From Ignavibacteriaceae bacterium (GTDB lineage: Bacteria > Bacteroidota > Ignavibacteria > Ignavibacteriales > Ignavibacteriaceae), in assembly GCA_019912505.1 (NCBI GenBank), contig JAIOIM010000022.1:1-8566 (forward strand): DNA of 8,566 nucleotides, written 5' to 3'. The first letter of the stretch is position 1. Every line of letters starts with the position of its first letter. Made by a program: the position numbers and the translations under genes. The notes beneath the pieces were generated by a model. The model was not told where the DNA came from. It did no database searches and was given only the letters and a program-made list of their open reading frames with translations. This document shows positions 1 to 7,375 of this stretch, in pieces.

Positions 1-108
1 GTTCTCTATCTGATATACTTTTTGTTTCAATTTCGGTACTTACAACCTGTTAATAATTTTTTAACTTTTCTTACTCAATTCTTCTATCAAACAGCCCTGC
101 TCTTTTAA
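1..108. other. region downstream of batE, no gene or clear terminator seen
   Basis: The stretch is T-rich on the plus strand. An AT-only-cored inverted repeat GTTAA...TTAAC (49-65) is too weak to call a terminator, and no GC-rich stem followed by a T run is seen after the batE stop. A minus-strand TTG at 30 opens ten codons to the window edge and a plus-strand frame is open from 1 to 108, but neither is enough to call a gene. Confidence 0.4.
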
Positions 109-861
109 TCAGATTACCCGGACATCATTTTGATTTAACCACCCGACTTTACCATCGGATAATTTAATTTTTATCCATTGGTCAATTTTGTCTTCAAGTG
201 TTACTTTTAAACCTTCGTGAATTAAAAAAGCATCTCCGCTTTTTTCATCAGGTGATTGTTTAACCGTGACTACATTTTCAACAACAATCCCGTTTTTTAT
301 ATTTACTTCCCGATTATACTTAATAATAACAAGTGCGGCTGAAAAAAGCAAAAGCACAATTAAAAGTATACCAGATATTAAAGAAATTTTTTGATGCGAA
401 GGCGACTGTGCAAAGAAGTAAAATCCTATTGAAGAAAGCAAGGCGATAAAAAAGAAATATGCGGTGTAAGTCCAACCGCTCAATGAAAATGCTCCTAAAA
501 CCGCTTCCCACCACTCAAACAAAAAAAACTGCGGGAAGCTTTCCATCTTATCAGCGGTTTTTGAGTTTGCAAGTGTAAGGTTGTGTTTGACGTCCGCATC
601 GCCCGGACTTAACCTTAAAGCCTTTTCGTAATTTAATATCGCGTAACCTAATTGTCCGGTTCGGTAGTAACTATTGCCGAGATTGTAAAATAACGCGGAG
701 CTTTCATACCCGGCGTTGACAATTTCGGTGTAAACCTCTACTGCTTTTTTATAATCCTTATCACGGAATAACCGATTCCCCTTTTGCAGCATTTCTTCAA
801 CTTCTGATGCGAATAGTTGTACCGATAGAAAACAGAGGAGTAGAAAAATAATTTTCTTCAT
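109..861 (-). CDS. batE: BatE, TPR protein with two membrane helices and a C-terminal SH3 domain
   Basis: This 250-residue protein closes the operon. A signal peptide (MKKIIFLLLCFLSVQLFA, cleavage likely before SE) is followed by TPR helices at 21-51 and 53-86 with a cap at 88-101. Two membrane helices lie at about 129-151 and 159-180, joined by a short loop. Residues about 190-250 look like a bacterial SH3 domain, with alternating beta strands and WIKIKLSDGKVGWLNQNDV near the end. If the signal peptide is cleaved, both the TPR part and the SH3 domain would be periplasmic, where SH3 domains often bind peptidoglycan or peptides; that is inference. C10 lies in the signal peptide core without a good lipobox, so I do not call a lipoprotein. 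The start is supported by GAGGAAGG 4 bases upstream and a one-base overlap with the batD stop (TAATG). Confidence 0.94.
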   Translation of the reverse strand: MKKIIFLLLCFLSVQLFASEVEEMLQKGNRLFRDKDYKKAVEVYTEIVNAGYESSALFYNLGNSYYRTGQLGYAILNYEKALRLSPGDADVKHNLTLANSKTADKMESFPQFFLFEWWEAVLGAFSLSGWTYTAYFFFIALLSSIGFYFFAQSPSHQKISLISGILLIVLLLFSAALVIIKYNREVNIKNGIVVENVVTVKQSPDEKSGDAFLIHEGLKVTLEDKIDQWIKIKLSDGKVGWLNQNDVRVI

Positions 862-2687
862 TAAACCTTCCTCTTGCCGTTAAAATTTTTTTCAAGTTCA
901 ATAATTACATCAGCTGATTGATTGTACATATCGTTCATAGCAACTGCTTCTTGCTGACCGGGAGCAAACCTTGCGAACTCACATTTTTCAGCGCATACTT
1001 TAAATTGTTCAATCAGCTTTTCATCGATTTTTCTTTGGCGTAACTCATCGGATGCCCTTTCCAGAGTAAACTCCGCTTTTGGAATTTTAAATTTGTCTTC
1101 AAGGTAGCCGAACAGCGCCTGTGATATTTCGGTATAAAACTCAACCGGTTTATTAGCTTCCATCAATGCTTTTGCATTTTTTAATTTTAGTTTGGAAACT
1201 TTTTGCGCTTTCTGATAACGCATCAGTTGTAAGTTTCCGGAAAGCTTGTCATGCCGTCGCTTCCATCCTACTAAAAAAGACAACGCAAATATCGGGGTTA
1301 TAACCGCAGCCCAGAAACCGGCGGTGTACAGAACAATACCGTCTCTTTTGTTCAATAATTTTTCATCGAGTTTTATAAAGCGAATATCCTGTCCAAGCAT
1401 TTTTACATCTTCTTTTGATGTAAAGCCGCCGATTTCATGTTTGCCCTGCTCAACTTCAATGTTATAAGGATCTGTTTTTAGTGTAACAAATTCCTTTCTT
1501 GCCGGGCTGAAAAATGAAAATTCAACCGGGTCAATATCAAATTTACCGGCGCTTCTCGGCACCAAAAGATATTCAATCCTTTTTGTACCCGATACAATAC
1601 CGGCGCGGTTAATGTCTTCATCGGTTTTAGGTTCATACTGTTCAAAACTTGCGGGTAGGTTTAGAGTCGGGACATTTAATAGTTTTATATTACCTGAACC
1701 TTTTATCTCCATTTTTAATGAAATCGGTTCATCAGTTTTTGTTTGTTTTTTATCTAATGAAGATGATATTGAATAATTACCGACCGCACCGTTGAATGAA
1801 GCGGGAACATTTTCAGACGGCAAATCTAAAACTTTTAATTTTAATGTGTTCGATTTAGCTTTGTAATCAACCATCTCAGATTGGTTGAAAAACGGATCAT
1901 TAAAAAAATCATCGAATGCGTTGCCGCTTGTACGCTTTTGCTTTTTAACCTGCACAGGTACGTTTATTTCGAACGGAGTAACTTCAAGTTCACCGGTTTG
2001 AGAAGGAAACAGTGCAACCCTTTTAAGCAAACCAACCCGATACTGCTTGCCGTTAAGCACTTCAGTATCAAACATAATGTTTTGCCCTGCCGTTAATTCT
2101 TCCGCCCAAAAGCCCTGATACTGAGGTAATTTTGAAACCGACATTTGCGAAGCTATACTAAGCCGTGTGTAAAGTTTGTATGTTACCGTAACTTGTTCGC
2201 CTTTGTATAGCGTAAGTTTATCAGCCGATGCACGGATGAATAAGTTATCACCAATCTCCGCGTAGGGATCGGGTTTTCCGTTTTTTTGCTGCGGTGTTCC
2301 TTGCTGAACTTCAATTGTTACAATATCTGTTGTATATGTATTTCCGCCGCTTTCTACAGATGCAGAACCAATTTTATATTTACCCGCATTTGAAGCCTGC
2401 ACATAAAATGAGTATGACTTTGAACCGGAAACCGCGCCATTTATTATCTGCATGTTTGTACTAAGATTTGGACCGGACAGAACATAAAAATTTTTAAAAT
2501 CAGGTGCTTTAAAATTTTTAACACCGTTAATGTCTCCCCCCGAAAAAGAAAATGTTACCTGGAATCGTTCATTTACTCCAACAGGGTTTCTATCAACCGA
2601 GGCAACAAACGACTGAGCCGAGACCGCTGCCGGAAGAAAAATAAATGATATTAATAAAAAACTGTATCTTAAAAAGTTGTGTTTCAT
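861..2687 (-). CDS. batD: BatD, large periplasmic beta protein with cytoplasmic tail
   Basis: This 608-residue protein is a full-length BatD (oxygen tolerance family). It has a signal peptide (cleavage likely after A24), a long beta-rich periplasmic region made of what look like several Ig-like domains (about 25-440), one membrane helix (about 453-474) ending in WKRRHDK, and a cytoplasmic helical tail (about 480-600). The Phe/Asp-rich stretch FDDFFNDPFFN (258-268) between beta domains is a feature I associate with BatD of Bacteroidota. The tail contains YLEDKFKIP and CEFARFAP and aligns by eye with the tail of the shorter BatD-like protein at 5505-6506. The only two cysteines I find, C565 and C569, form a CxxxC in this tail. 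The gene starts 13 bases after batC with an A-rich leader and no Shine-Dalgarno sequence, and its stop shares one base with the batE start. Confidence 0.95.
   Translation of the reverse strand: MKHNFLRYSFLLISFIFLPAAVSAQSFVASVDRNPVGVNERFQVTFSFSGGDINGVKNFKAPDFKNFYVLSGPNLSTNMQIINGAVSGSKSYSFYVQASNAGKYKIGSASVESGGNTYTTDIVTIEVQQGTPQQKNGKPDPYAEIGDNLFIRASADKLTLYKGEQVTVTYKLYTRLSIASQMSVSKLPQYQGFWAEELTAGQNIMFDTEVLNGKQYRVGLLKRVALFPSQTGELEVTPFEINVPVQVKKQKRTSGNAFDDFFNDPFFNQSEMVDYKAKSNTLKLKVLDLPSENVPASFNGAVGNYSISSSLDKKQTKTDEPISLKMEIKGSGNIKLLNVPTLNLPASFEQYEPKTDEDINRAGIVSGTKRIEYLLVPRSAGKFDIDPVEFSFFSPARKEFVTLKTDPYNIEVEQGKHEIGGFTSKEDVKMLGQDIRFIKLDEKLLNKRDGIVLYTAGFWAAVITPIFALSFLVGWKRRHDKLSGNLQLMRYQKAQKVSKLKLKNAKALMEANKPVEFYTEISQALFGYLEDKFKIPKAEFTLERASDELRQRKIDEKLIEQFKVCAEKCEFARFAPGQQEAVAMNDMYNQSADVIIELEKNFNGKRKV
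866..873 (-). promoter_or_regulatory. ribosome-binding site of batE
   Basis: GAGGAAGG lies 4 bases before the batE ATG, within the final codons of batD. It supports the chosen batE start and coupling through the TAATG junction. Confidence 0.65.
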
Positions 2688-2700
2688 TTTATAATTTTTG

Positions 2701-3468
2701 TTACCAGTCTTTTTCTGTTTTTACTTTTTTGCCCTGAACTTTACGCAACTTTTTCTGCAAATCTTTTTCATTATTCTTTAAAGCCTGAAGAATTCTTTCC
2801 GCTTCTTCTTTTGATATTTTATTTTTATCTGGCTGCTTTAAGTTATCTTGTTTACTCTCCTGGTTTTGATCCGGCTTCTGTTCGTCTTTGTTCTGCTGAT
2901 TGTTTTTGTCCTGATTGTTTTTATCCTGGTTTTGTTTCTCTTTATCCTGCTGATCTTTCTTTTGATCGTCTTTGTTGTTTTTATCTTTATTATCCTGCTG
3001 CTGCTTATTTTTGTTTTTGTCGAGTAGTGACAGAGCATAAGACAAATTATATTTGGTTTCCCTGTCATCAGGATTTAGTTTAAGCGAATTTTTATAGGCT
3101 TCTATACTTTGCTGAAGCATTTTGTTTTTTTGTTGCGGGTCTTGAACTTTTTCCTGCATCTTCAATAATGAATTGCCGACATTGTGATATGTTTTTGCTG
3201 AATATTCATTTTCCTTCGAGGTCTTCAAGGCAGTTTCATACGACTTTATAGCCTCATCATACCTGCCTTGTTTATAATAAGAATCACCAAGATTAAAATT
3301 TGCCGCGAAATTTTCAGGTTGTTTTTCAACTCCCTTTTTGAAGTTAACCTCGGCTTCGGAGTATTTTCCTTCTTTGTATAATTCTACACCATCGTTATTC
3401 AAACTTCGCATCTGCTGCGCAAATAATGAAAATGAGAAAATGAATACCATCAATAATATTTTGTTCAT
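2701..3468 (-). CDS. batC: BatC, secreted TPR protein with a charged low-complexity linker
   Basis: This 255-residue protein starts with a signal peptide (MNKILLMVFIFSFSLFA, likely cleaved before QQ at 18-19). TPR helices follow at about 23-51 and 55-81, then a third repeat (91-133) stretched by an insertion near 105-118, and a capping helix near 136-149. Residues 151-216 are an almost pure Lys/Asn/Gln/Asp linker, probably disordered. The end (219-255) is a charged amphipathic helix with AERILQALKNNEKDLQKKL and a final EKDW, a tail I recall from BatC proteins of Bacteroidota. With no other membrane helix it should be periplasmic, probably a scaffold for BatA, BatB or BatE. The start is well supported: it overlaps the batB stop by four bases (ATGA) and a perfect AGGAGG lies 11 bases upstream. 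batD follows after 13 bases. Confidence 0.93.
   Translation of the reverse strand: MNKILLMVFIFSFSLFAQQMRSLNNDGVELYKEGKYSEAEVNFKKGVEKQPENFAANFNLGDSYYKQGRYDEAIKSYETALKTSKENEYSAKTYHNVGNSLLKMQEKVQDPQQKNKMLQQSIEAYKNSLKLNPDDRETKYNLSYALSLLDKNKNKQQQDNKDKNNKDDQKKDQQDKEKQNQDKNNQDKNNQQNKDEQKPDQNQESKQDNLKQPDKNKISKEEAERILQALKNNEKDLQKKLRKVQGKKVKTEKDW
2896..2940 (-). repeat. 15-bp tandem repeat inside the batC linker
   Basis: Two adjacent 15-base units (2896-2910 and 2911-2925) differ at one base, and a third degenerate copy follows (2926-2940). They encode an NQDKN-type repeat in the low-complexity linker of BatC. The unit is a multiple of three, so copy-number change would keep the reading frame. Confidence 0.65.
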
Positions 3469-4505
3469 TCTAATCCCAACCTCCTATTTATCTTTTTAAA
3501 AAACGGAGATTTTTTATCGGTAATAAAAAACTCGACAATCAATAAGAATACTGCCGGTATAAGAAAATAGTAAAATCGGTCTTCATAATCAGTTACTTTT
3601 TTTGTACCGAACTCAGCTTTATCTAAACTTGAAAGGTCTTTGTAAATTTTATCAAGTTCATCTTCATAGTTTGTGCCTTTGAAAAACTTTCCGCCGGCTT
3701 CACTTGCAATTTTCATCAAAGTTTGTTCGTCAAGTTTTGTAAGCACAATGCTTCCCGAGCCGTCCTTTTTGAATCCAGCCACATTTCCGTTTGAATCGTG
3801 AATTGGTATCGGCACGCCTTCCGGCGAGCCTAACCCGATAGTATAAATTTTTATCTCTTTTTCATTTGCGTCTTTTATAGGTTGTGTTAAATCACCTTCG
3901 TGGTCTTCACCGTCGGTTATAATAACAATCACTTTTTGTGTAGCAGTTTTGTAATCAAATGAATTTATTGCAAGAGAGATAGCAGCCCCGATAGCAGTGC
4001 CTGGCTGCGGCACAGAGTTTACATCTACGGCAGATAAAAATAAGTTTGCCGCTGAATAATCTGTTGTTAACGGGAATTGAATATAAGCTTGACCCGAAAA
4101 AATAAGCAGCCCGATTCTATCGCCCCGCAGCCTTTTTATAAGATTTGAAATTTCATACTTTGCTTTTTCGAGACGGTTAGGTTTTATATCTTCCGCCGTC
4201 ATACTTAATGATACATCGAGCGCTATATAAACATCAATACCTGTTTGTTTTACTTCTTCCATTTTTGTACCCACCTGCGGATTTGCAGCGGCAGTTATTA
4301 GCAAAGCATAAGCGATTATAAACAGTACAAATTTAACCAGGTTTTTTGTGCTGCTGTATTCAGCCGATATTATTTTAAGCAGATTTTTATCGGCAAATTG
4401 CCCGAGCAGGTTTCTCCTCCGTTTTAGCAGATACCAAAACAAAAGGATAAACGCCGGGATAAGGTACAACGCATAAAAATATTCTGGATTTGCAAATCGA
4501 ATCAT
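3465..4505 (-). CDS. batB: BatB, membrane-anchored VWA-domain protein
   Basis: This 346-residue paralogue of BatA shares its plan: membrane helices at about 8-27 and 57-74, a VWA domain at about 88-295, and a terminal helix at about 311-328 followed by a basic tail (KKSPFFKKINRR). The MIDAS residues are all present: D97-V-S99-L-S101, T170 in PGTAIG, and D198 in ITDGED. Basic residues after helix 1 (KRRR) suggest that the VWA domain is periplasmic, as for BatA. Compared with BatA it has a longer segment after the third MIDAS element, including a Gly/Lys-rich stretch near 240-252. It begins 11 bases after the batA stop with no recognisable Shine-Dalgarno sequence, and its last four bases overlap the start of batC (ATGA). 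The BatA and BatB labels rest on order in the operon and on general family knowledge. Confidence 0.95.
   Translation of the reverse strand: MIRFANPEYFYALYLIPAFILLFWYLLKRRRNLLGQFADKNLLKIISAEYSSTKNLVKFVLFIIAYALLITAAANPQVGTKMEEVKQTGIDVYIALDVSLSMTAEDIKPNRLEKAKYEISNLIKRLRGDRIGLLIFSGQAYIQFPLTTDYSAANLFLSAVDVNSVPQPGTAIGAAISLAINSFDYKTATQKVIVIITDGEDHEGDLTQPIKDANEKEIKIYTIGLGSPEGVPIPIHDSNGNVAGFKKDGSGSIVLTKLDEQTLMKIASEAGGKFFKGTNYEDELDKIYKDLSSLDKAEFGTKKVTDYEDRFYYFLIPAVFLLIVEFFITDKKSPFFKKINRRLGLE
3480..3485 (-). promoter_or_regulatory. ribosome-binding site of batC
   Basis: A perfect AGGAGG sits 11 bases before the batC ATG, inside the batB codons for Arg-Arg near its C-terminus. It is the strongest Shine-Dalgarno sequence in the window, though the spacing is on the long side. 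Confidence 0.7.
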
Positions 4506-4516
4506 ATAAACAATCT

Positions 4517-5512
4517 TTATGGTAGTTTTCTTAAAACAGTTTTGTTCAAACCAAACTCAAGTAATATCAACAAGAGACCGGCGCCAAGCCATCCGTAAAA
4601 CATTTCGGCGGCGTTGCGGTAAGAAGTAATTTCGACCTTGGCTTTTTCCATACTGTCTATCTCTTTGTAAATATTAACAAGTGCAGTATTATTAGTAGCG
4701 CGAAAATATTTTCCGCCGGTGGTGTTGGCAATTTCCTTTAATATATTTTCATCAATCTCAACTGGAATCATTTGGTACCGTGTACCGAACGGAGTTGCAA
4801 CCGGATAAGGCGCTTCGCCGCGCGTTCCCACGCCTATAGTATAAATTCTAACTCCAAATGTTTTTGCAATTTCAGCTGCAGAAACCGGATCTACCTCGCC
4901 TGCATTATTTACACCATCGGTAAGAAGGATAACAACTTTACTTTTTGCATTGCTGTCTTTTAACCGATTTACGCCGTTTGCAATTGCGTTGCCAATCGCT
5001 GTACCGTCTTCAATCATTCCGCTTTTTATTTGAGAAAGTAAATTTCGGAGCACCGAATAATCTATGGTCAACGGACACTGAGTAAACGCATCGCGTGCAA
5101 AAACTACTAACCCAATTCTGTCAGAAGTTCTTGCGGAAATAAATTCATCCATTACATTTTTTGCCGCTTCAAGTCGATTTGGTTTTAAATCTTCAGCGAG
5201 CATACTGCCTGAGATATCCAGCACCATCGCTATATCTATACCTTCTGTGTAAACATTTTCGCCCGAAGAAAAAGTTTGCGGTCGGGCTAAGGCTACTATA
5301 AACAAACCGATTGCCAGGAGTCTTAATAAATCAGGAAAAAACCTCAACCGTTCTCTTATTGTTGGGCTTAAATCTTTAAATGTTCCAACCGAAGAATATG
5401 TTATAGATGCGTGGCTTTTTCTTTTTTTAATCCAGTACCAAACAGCCATCAATGGAATTATCGCGAGAAAGTATAAAACCCACGGAAAGGCAAATGTAAT
5501 GTCGTTAAACAT
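4517..5512 (-). CDS. batA: BatA, membrane-anchored VWA-domain protein
   Basis: This 331-residue protein has the standard BatA layout: membrane helices at about 9-27 and 61-77, a VWA domain at about 90-285, and a last helix at about 304-322. The metal-ion site (MIDAS) is intact: D99-I-S101-G-S103, T171 in DGTAIG, and D199 in LLTDG. The short loop between helices 1 and 2 carries KKRK and RERLR, so by the positive-inside rule it is cytoplasmic and the VWA domain periplasmic. FTQCPLT (143-149) is also typical of the family. VWA domains bind protein ligands through a metal ion; the ligand here is unknown. The gene overlaps the preceding gene by 8 bases and has a good ribosome-binding site (AGAGGAG, 5520-5526). 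batB follows after 11 bases and is a paralogue of similar length and layout. Confidence 0.96.
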   Translation of the reverse strand: MFNDITFAFPWVLYFLAIIPLMAVWYWIKKRKSHASITYSSVGTFKDLSPTIRERLRFFPDLLRLLAIGLFIVALARPQTFSSGENVYTEGIDIAMVLDISGSMLAEDLKPNRLEAAKNVMDEFISARTSDRIGLVVFARDAFTQCPLTIDYSVLRNLLSQIKSGMIEDGTAIGNAIANGVNRLKDSNAKSKVVILLTDGVNNAGEVDPVSAAEIAKTFGVRIYTIGVGTRGEAPYPVATPFGTRYQMIPVEIDENILKEIANTTGGKYFRATNNTALVNIYKEIDSMEKAKVEITSYRNAAEMFYGWLGAGLLLILLEFGLNKTVLRKLP

Positions 5513-6506
5513 CTAAACGCTCCTCTTCCCCTTTGTCTTCAATCGGAACAAACTCGGTTAGCTTTACAATTTCTTTTGCCTCAACCATCATATCTTCATT
5601 TACTGAATTCATCGGCGTAAACTTTGCGAATTTTACAAGATCGGCGTTGTTTAAAAAGTCTCTTGTAATATTTCTAATAACTTCTGTATCGCTTCTTTGT
5701 TTTAAGTTTTCGAGCACCTCACTCGTTGATAGTTCAAGTGCTGGCATTCTATATCGTTCTTCAAAATAGCGTCTAATAATTCCTGTAATTTCGGAATGAT
5801 ATTCTTTTACCTCACCCTGTTGCCACAAATGCTTATCATCAAGTATAACCAAATCCTTCAAAGCCTTTACATGCGGCGGTAAAATAATTTTAGGGACTAT
5901 TGCTTCTGTTGGTTTTTTTCTTCTTTTGTATTTAACGTAAATATAAATCTGCACAGTAAGAAAAATAATTCCGAGACCGAGAAGGATATAAAGTAAAACG
6001 ATTTTCGGGTCAAGGGGAATAGTAATCGGCTCTTTAATATCCTTCATACCTTCCTCTTTTAAAACCCGCATTGTATGCACAGTAAACGTAACCGGATTTG
6101 TAACAGCCGTCAGATACAAAGTGTCTACCAAATATTCTGCCGGTAGCGGCGCGGCTTGTTCATCAGGTGTATCCTTCTTTTTATACCTGATTGGATAACC
6201 CGGAATTGTTACATCGGATGAATCGAAGCGGGATAAAACAAACTCATAAACACAGGTTATATTTCCGTTACTCTTTGTTGTTAACGGAGATTTAACATCC
6301 AAAACATCCACGTTGTGAATACTGTCGGCAAAGTTTGGAGGAACGATGATAACATTTTCAGGATACACTATTTTAACTTTATAACTAATCCTGTCGCCAA
6401 TTAAATAATCAGTTGTATCGGTGTAAGCTTTTGCTGTAACCTGTTGAGCAAATGAACTTATTGAGAAAATAAAAATAAAGAAGAGCAACCGGAGTATTTT
6501 TACCAT
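5505..6506 (-). CDS. BatD-like membrane protein with periplasmic beta domain and cytoplasmic helical tail
   Basis: This 333-residue protein begins with a clear signal peptide (hydrophobic residues 5-18, probable cleavage after A20 before QQ). A beta-rich periplasmic region (about 22-145) resembles a single BatD-type domain. One membrane helix (168-191) is followed by KYKRRKKP, which places the rest in the cytoplasm. The tail (about 230-318) is helical and contains EYHSEI, YFEERYRMPALE and VKFAKFTP. The same pattern recurs at the end of BatD in this operon, which points to a shared module. In Bacteroidota this slot between the DUF58 gene and batA is often occupied by such a protein, usually annotated hypothetical or BatD-like. 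Its gene overlaps the DUF58 gene by 7 bases and batA by 8 bases. It may be a membrane partner or adaptor for MoxR/DUF58; that is inference. I do not know an agreed gene symbol. Confidence 0.88.
   Translation of the reverse strand: MVKILRLLFFIFIFSISSFAQQVTAKAYTDTTDYLIGDRISYKVKIVYPENVIIVPPNFADSIHNVDVLDVKSPLTTKSNGNITCVYEFVLSRFDSSDVTIPGYPIRYKKKDTPDEQAAPLPAEYLVDTLYLTAVTNPVTFTVHTMRVLKEEGMKDIKEPITIPLDPKIVLLYILLGLGIIFLTVQIYIYVKYKRRKKPTEAIVPKIILPPHVKALKDLVILDDKHLWQQGEVKEYHSEITGIIRRYFEERYRMPALELSTSEVLENLKQRSDTEVIRNITRDFLNNADLVKFAKFTPMNSVNEDMMVEAKEIVKLTEFVPIEDKGEEERLDV
5520..5526 (-). promoter_or_regulatory. ribosome-binding site of batA
   Basis: AGAGGAG lies 7 bases before the batA ATG, inside the last codons of the preceding gene. 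With the 8-base gene overlap this suggests reinitiation or independent loading at batA. Confidence 0.7.
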
Positions 6507-7375
6507 CTTTTTTCACGCATCTTAAAAAATTGAACTAACGGTTTTACATAATCCTGTCCGGTTTGTACTTCAATGCTATCGAGCCTGCTCGAAACAAATA
6601 AGGATTTTCTTTTTTCAAGTTTTTCGTTTTTAATTTTTCGTAACTGTCTTTGAACCCTGCTGTCGCTCGTATCAATCCAGCGCTGGTTGCCTGTTTCGGC
6701 ATCTATAAATTTAACAAGCCCTATTCTCGGCAACTTCTCTTCCCTCTCGTCATTTAACACTACACCAACAAGGTCGTGCTTTTTTCCTATAATCCTGAGT
6801 ATGCGGGAGTAGCCGTCATCCATAAAATCAGAGAGAAGAAAAACAATGCTTCTCTTTTTTATTGCATTGTTCAAATATTCGAGTGCGCCTTTTATATTTG
6901 TAGTTTTACCGGCTGGCTCGAACGAAAGAACATCGCGGATAATACGGAGAACATGAGTTTTACCTTTTCTCGGAGGAACAAATTTTTCTATTTTATCGGT
7001 GAATAAGATCATCCCGACCTTATCATTATTTTTCATAGCCGAGAAGGCAAGAATTGCACTTATCTCTGCGGCAACCTGTTGTTTAGTTTTTTCAACGCTG
7101 CCGAAAATTAAACTTCCGCTAAGGTCGATGAGAAGCATAACAGTAAGTTCACGTTCCTCTTCAAATATTTTGATGAACGGGTGTCCGAAACGCGCCGTAA
7201 CATTCCAATCGATGTTTCTTATATCATCGCCGAATTGATACTCGCGTACCTCGGAAAATTCCATTCCTCTTCCTTTAAATACCGAATGGTACTCACCGGA
7301 AAAAACATGGTTTACAAGTCCGCGGGTTCTTAGTTCAATCTGTCTAACTTGCTTTAAGATTTCTCTCGTAAGCAT
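6500..7375 (-). CDS. DUF58 family protein with VWA-like fold, MoxR partner
   Basis: This 291-residue protein matches the short, soluble form of DUF58 usually found directly after moxR; it lacks the N-terminal membrane helices seen in longer DUF58 proteins and has no signal peptide, so it is probably cytoplasmic. The family signature lies at residues 44-57 (REYQFGDDIRNIDW). A VWA-like metal site looks complete: D84-x-S86-x-S88 in DLSGS, Thr158/Thr159 as the likely second element, and D183 in LLSDF as the third. The C-terminus is rich in Arg and Lys. The start shares one base with the moxR stop (TAATG), with only a weak AGAAG about 7 bases upstream, so translational coupling to moxR is likely. 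The 3' end overlaps the next gene by 7 bases. Family members are predicted MoxR partners; the molecular role is not known. Confidence 0.95.
   Translation of the reverse strand: MLTREILKQVRQIELRTRGLVNHVFSGEYHSVFKGRGMEFSEVREYQFGDDIRNIDWNVTARFGHPFIKIFEEERELTVMLLIDLSGSLIFGSVEKTKQQVAAEISAILAFSAMKNNDKVGMILFTDKIEKFVPPRKGKTHVLRIIRDVLSFEPAGKTTNIKGALEYLNNAIKKRSIVFLLSDFMDDGYSRILRIIGKKHDLVGVVLNDEREEKLPRIGLVKFIDAETGNQRWIDTSDSRVQRQLRKIKNEKLEKRKSLFVSSRLDSIEVQTGQDYVKPLVQFFKMREKRW

Noticed and set aside
49..65. Inverted repeat GTTAA...TTAAC as a terminator of the bat operon
   Set aside because: The stem is only five mostly A-T pairs and is not followed by a T run on the minus strand.
1..108. Plus-strand frame open from the window edge to a TAA at 106-108, as the end of a convergent gene
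   Set aside because: T-rich DNA avoids stop codons, and the 35-residue translation is low-complexity and hydrophobic without a recognisable motif. It cannot be excluded without the flanking sequence.
2838..3068. Second minus-strand frame of 76 codons inside batC, Lys/Thr/Ile-rich
   Set aside because: It is an out-of-frame reading of the A-rich linker, with no separate start signal; BatC itself is intact through this region, so no frameshift is needed.
2679..3083. Plus-strand open frame of 134 codons across the end of batC
   Set aside because: It is the antisense of the Lys/Gln/Asp-rich batC linker, which lacks stops on the other strand; its hydrophobic, Tyr/Phe/Cys-rich translation is what such antisense gives.
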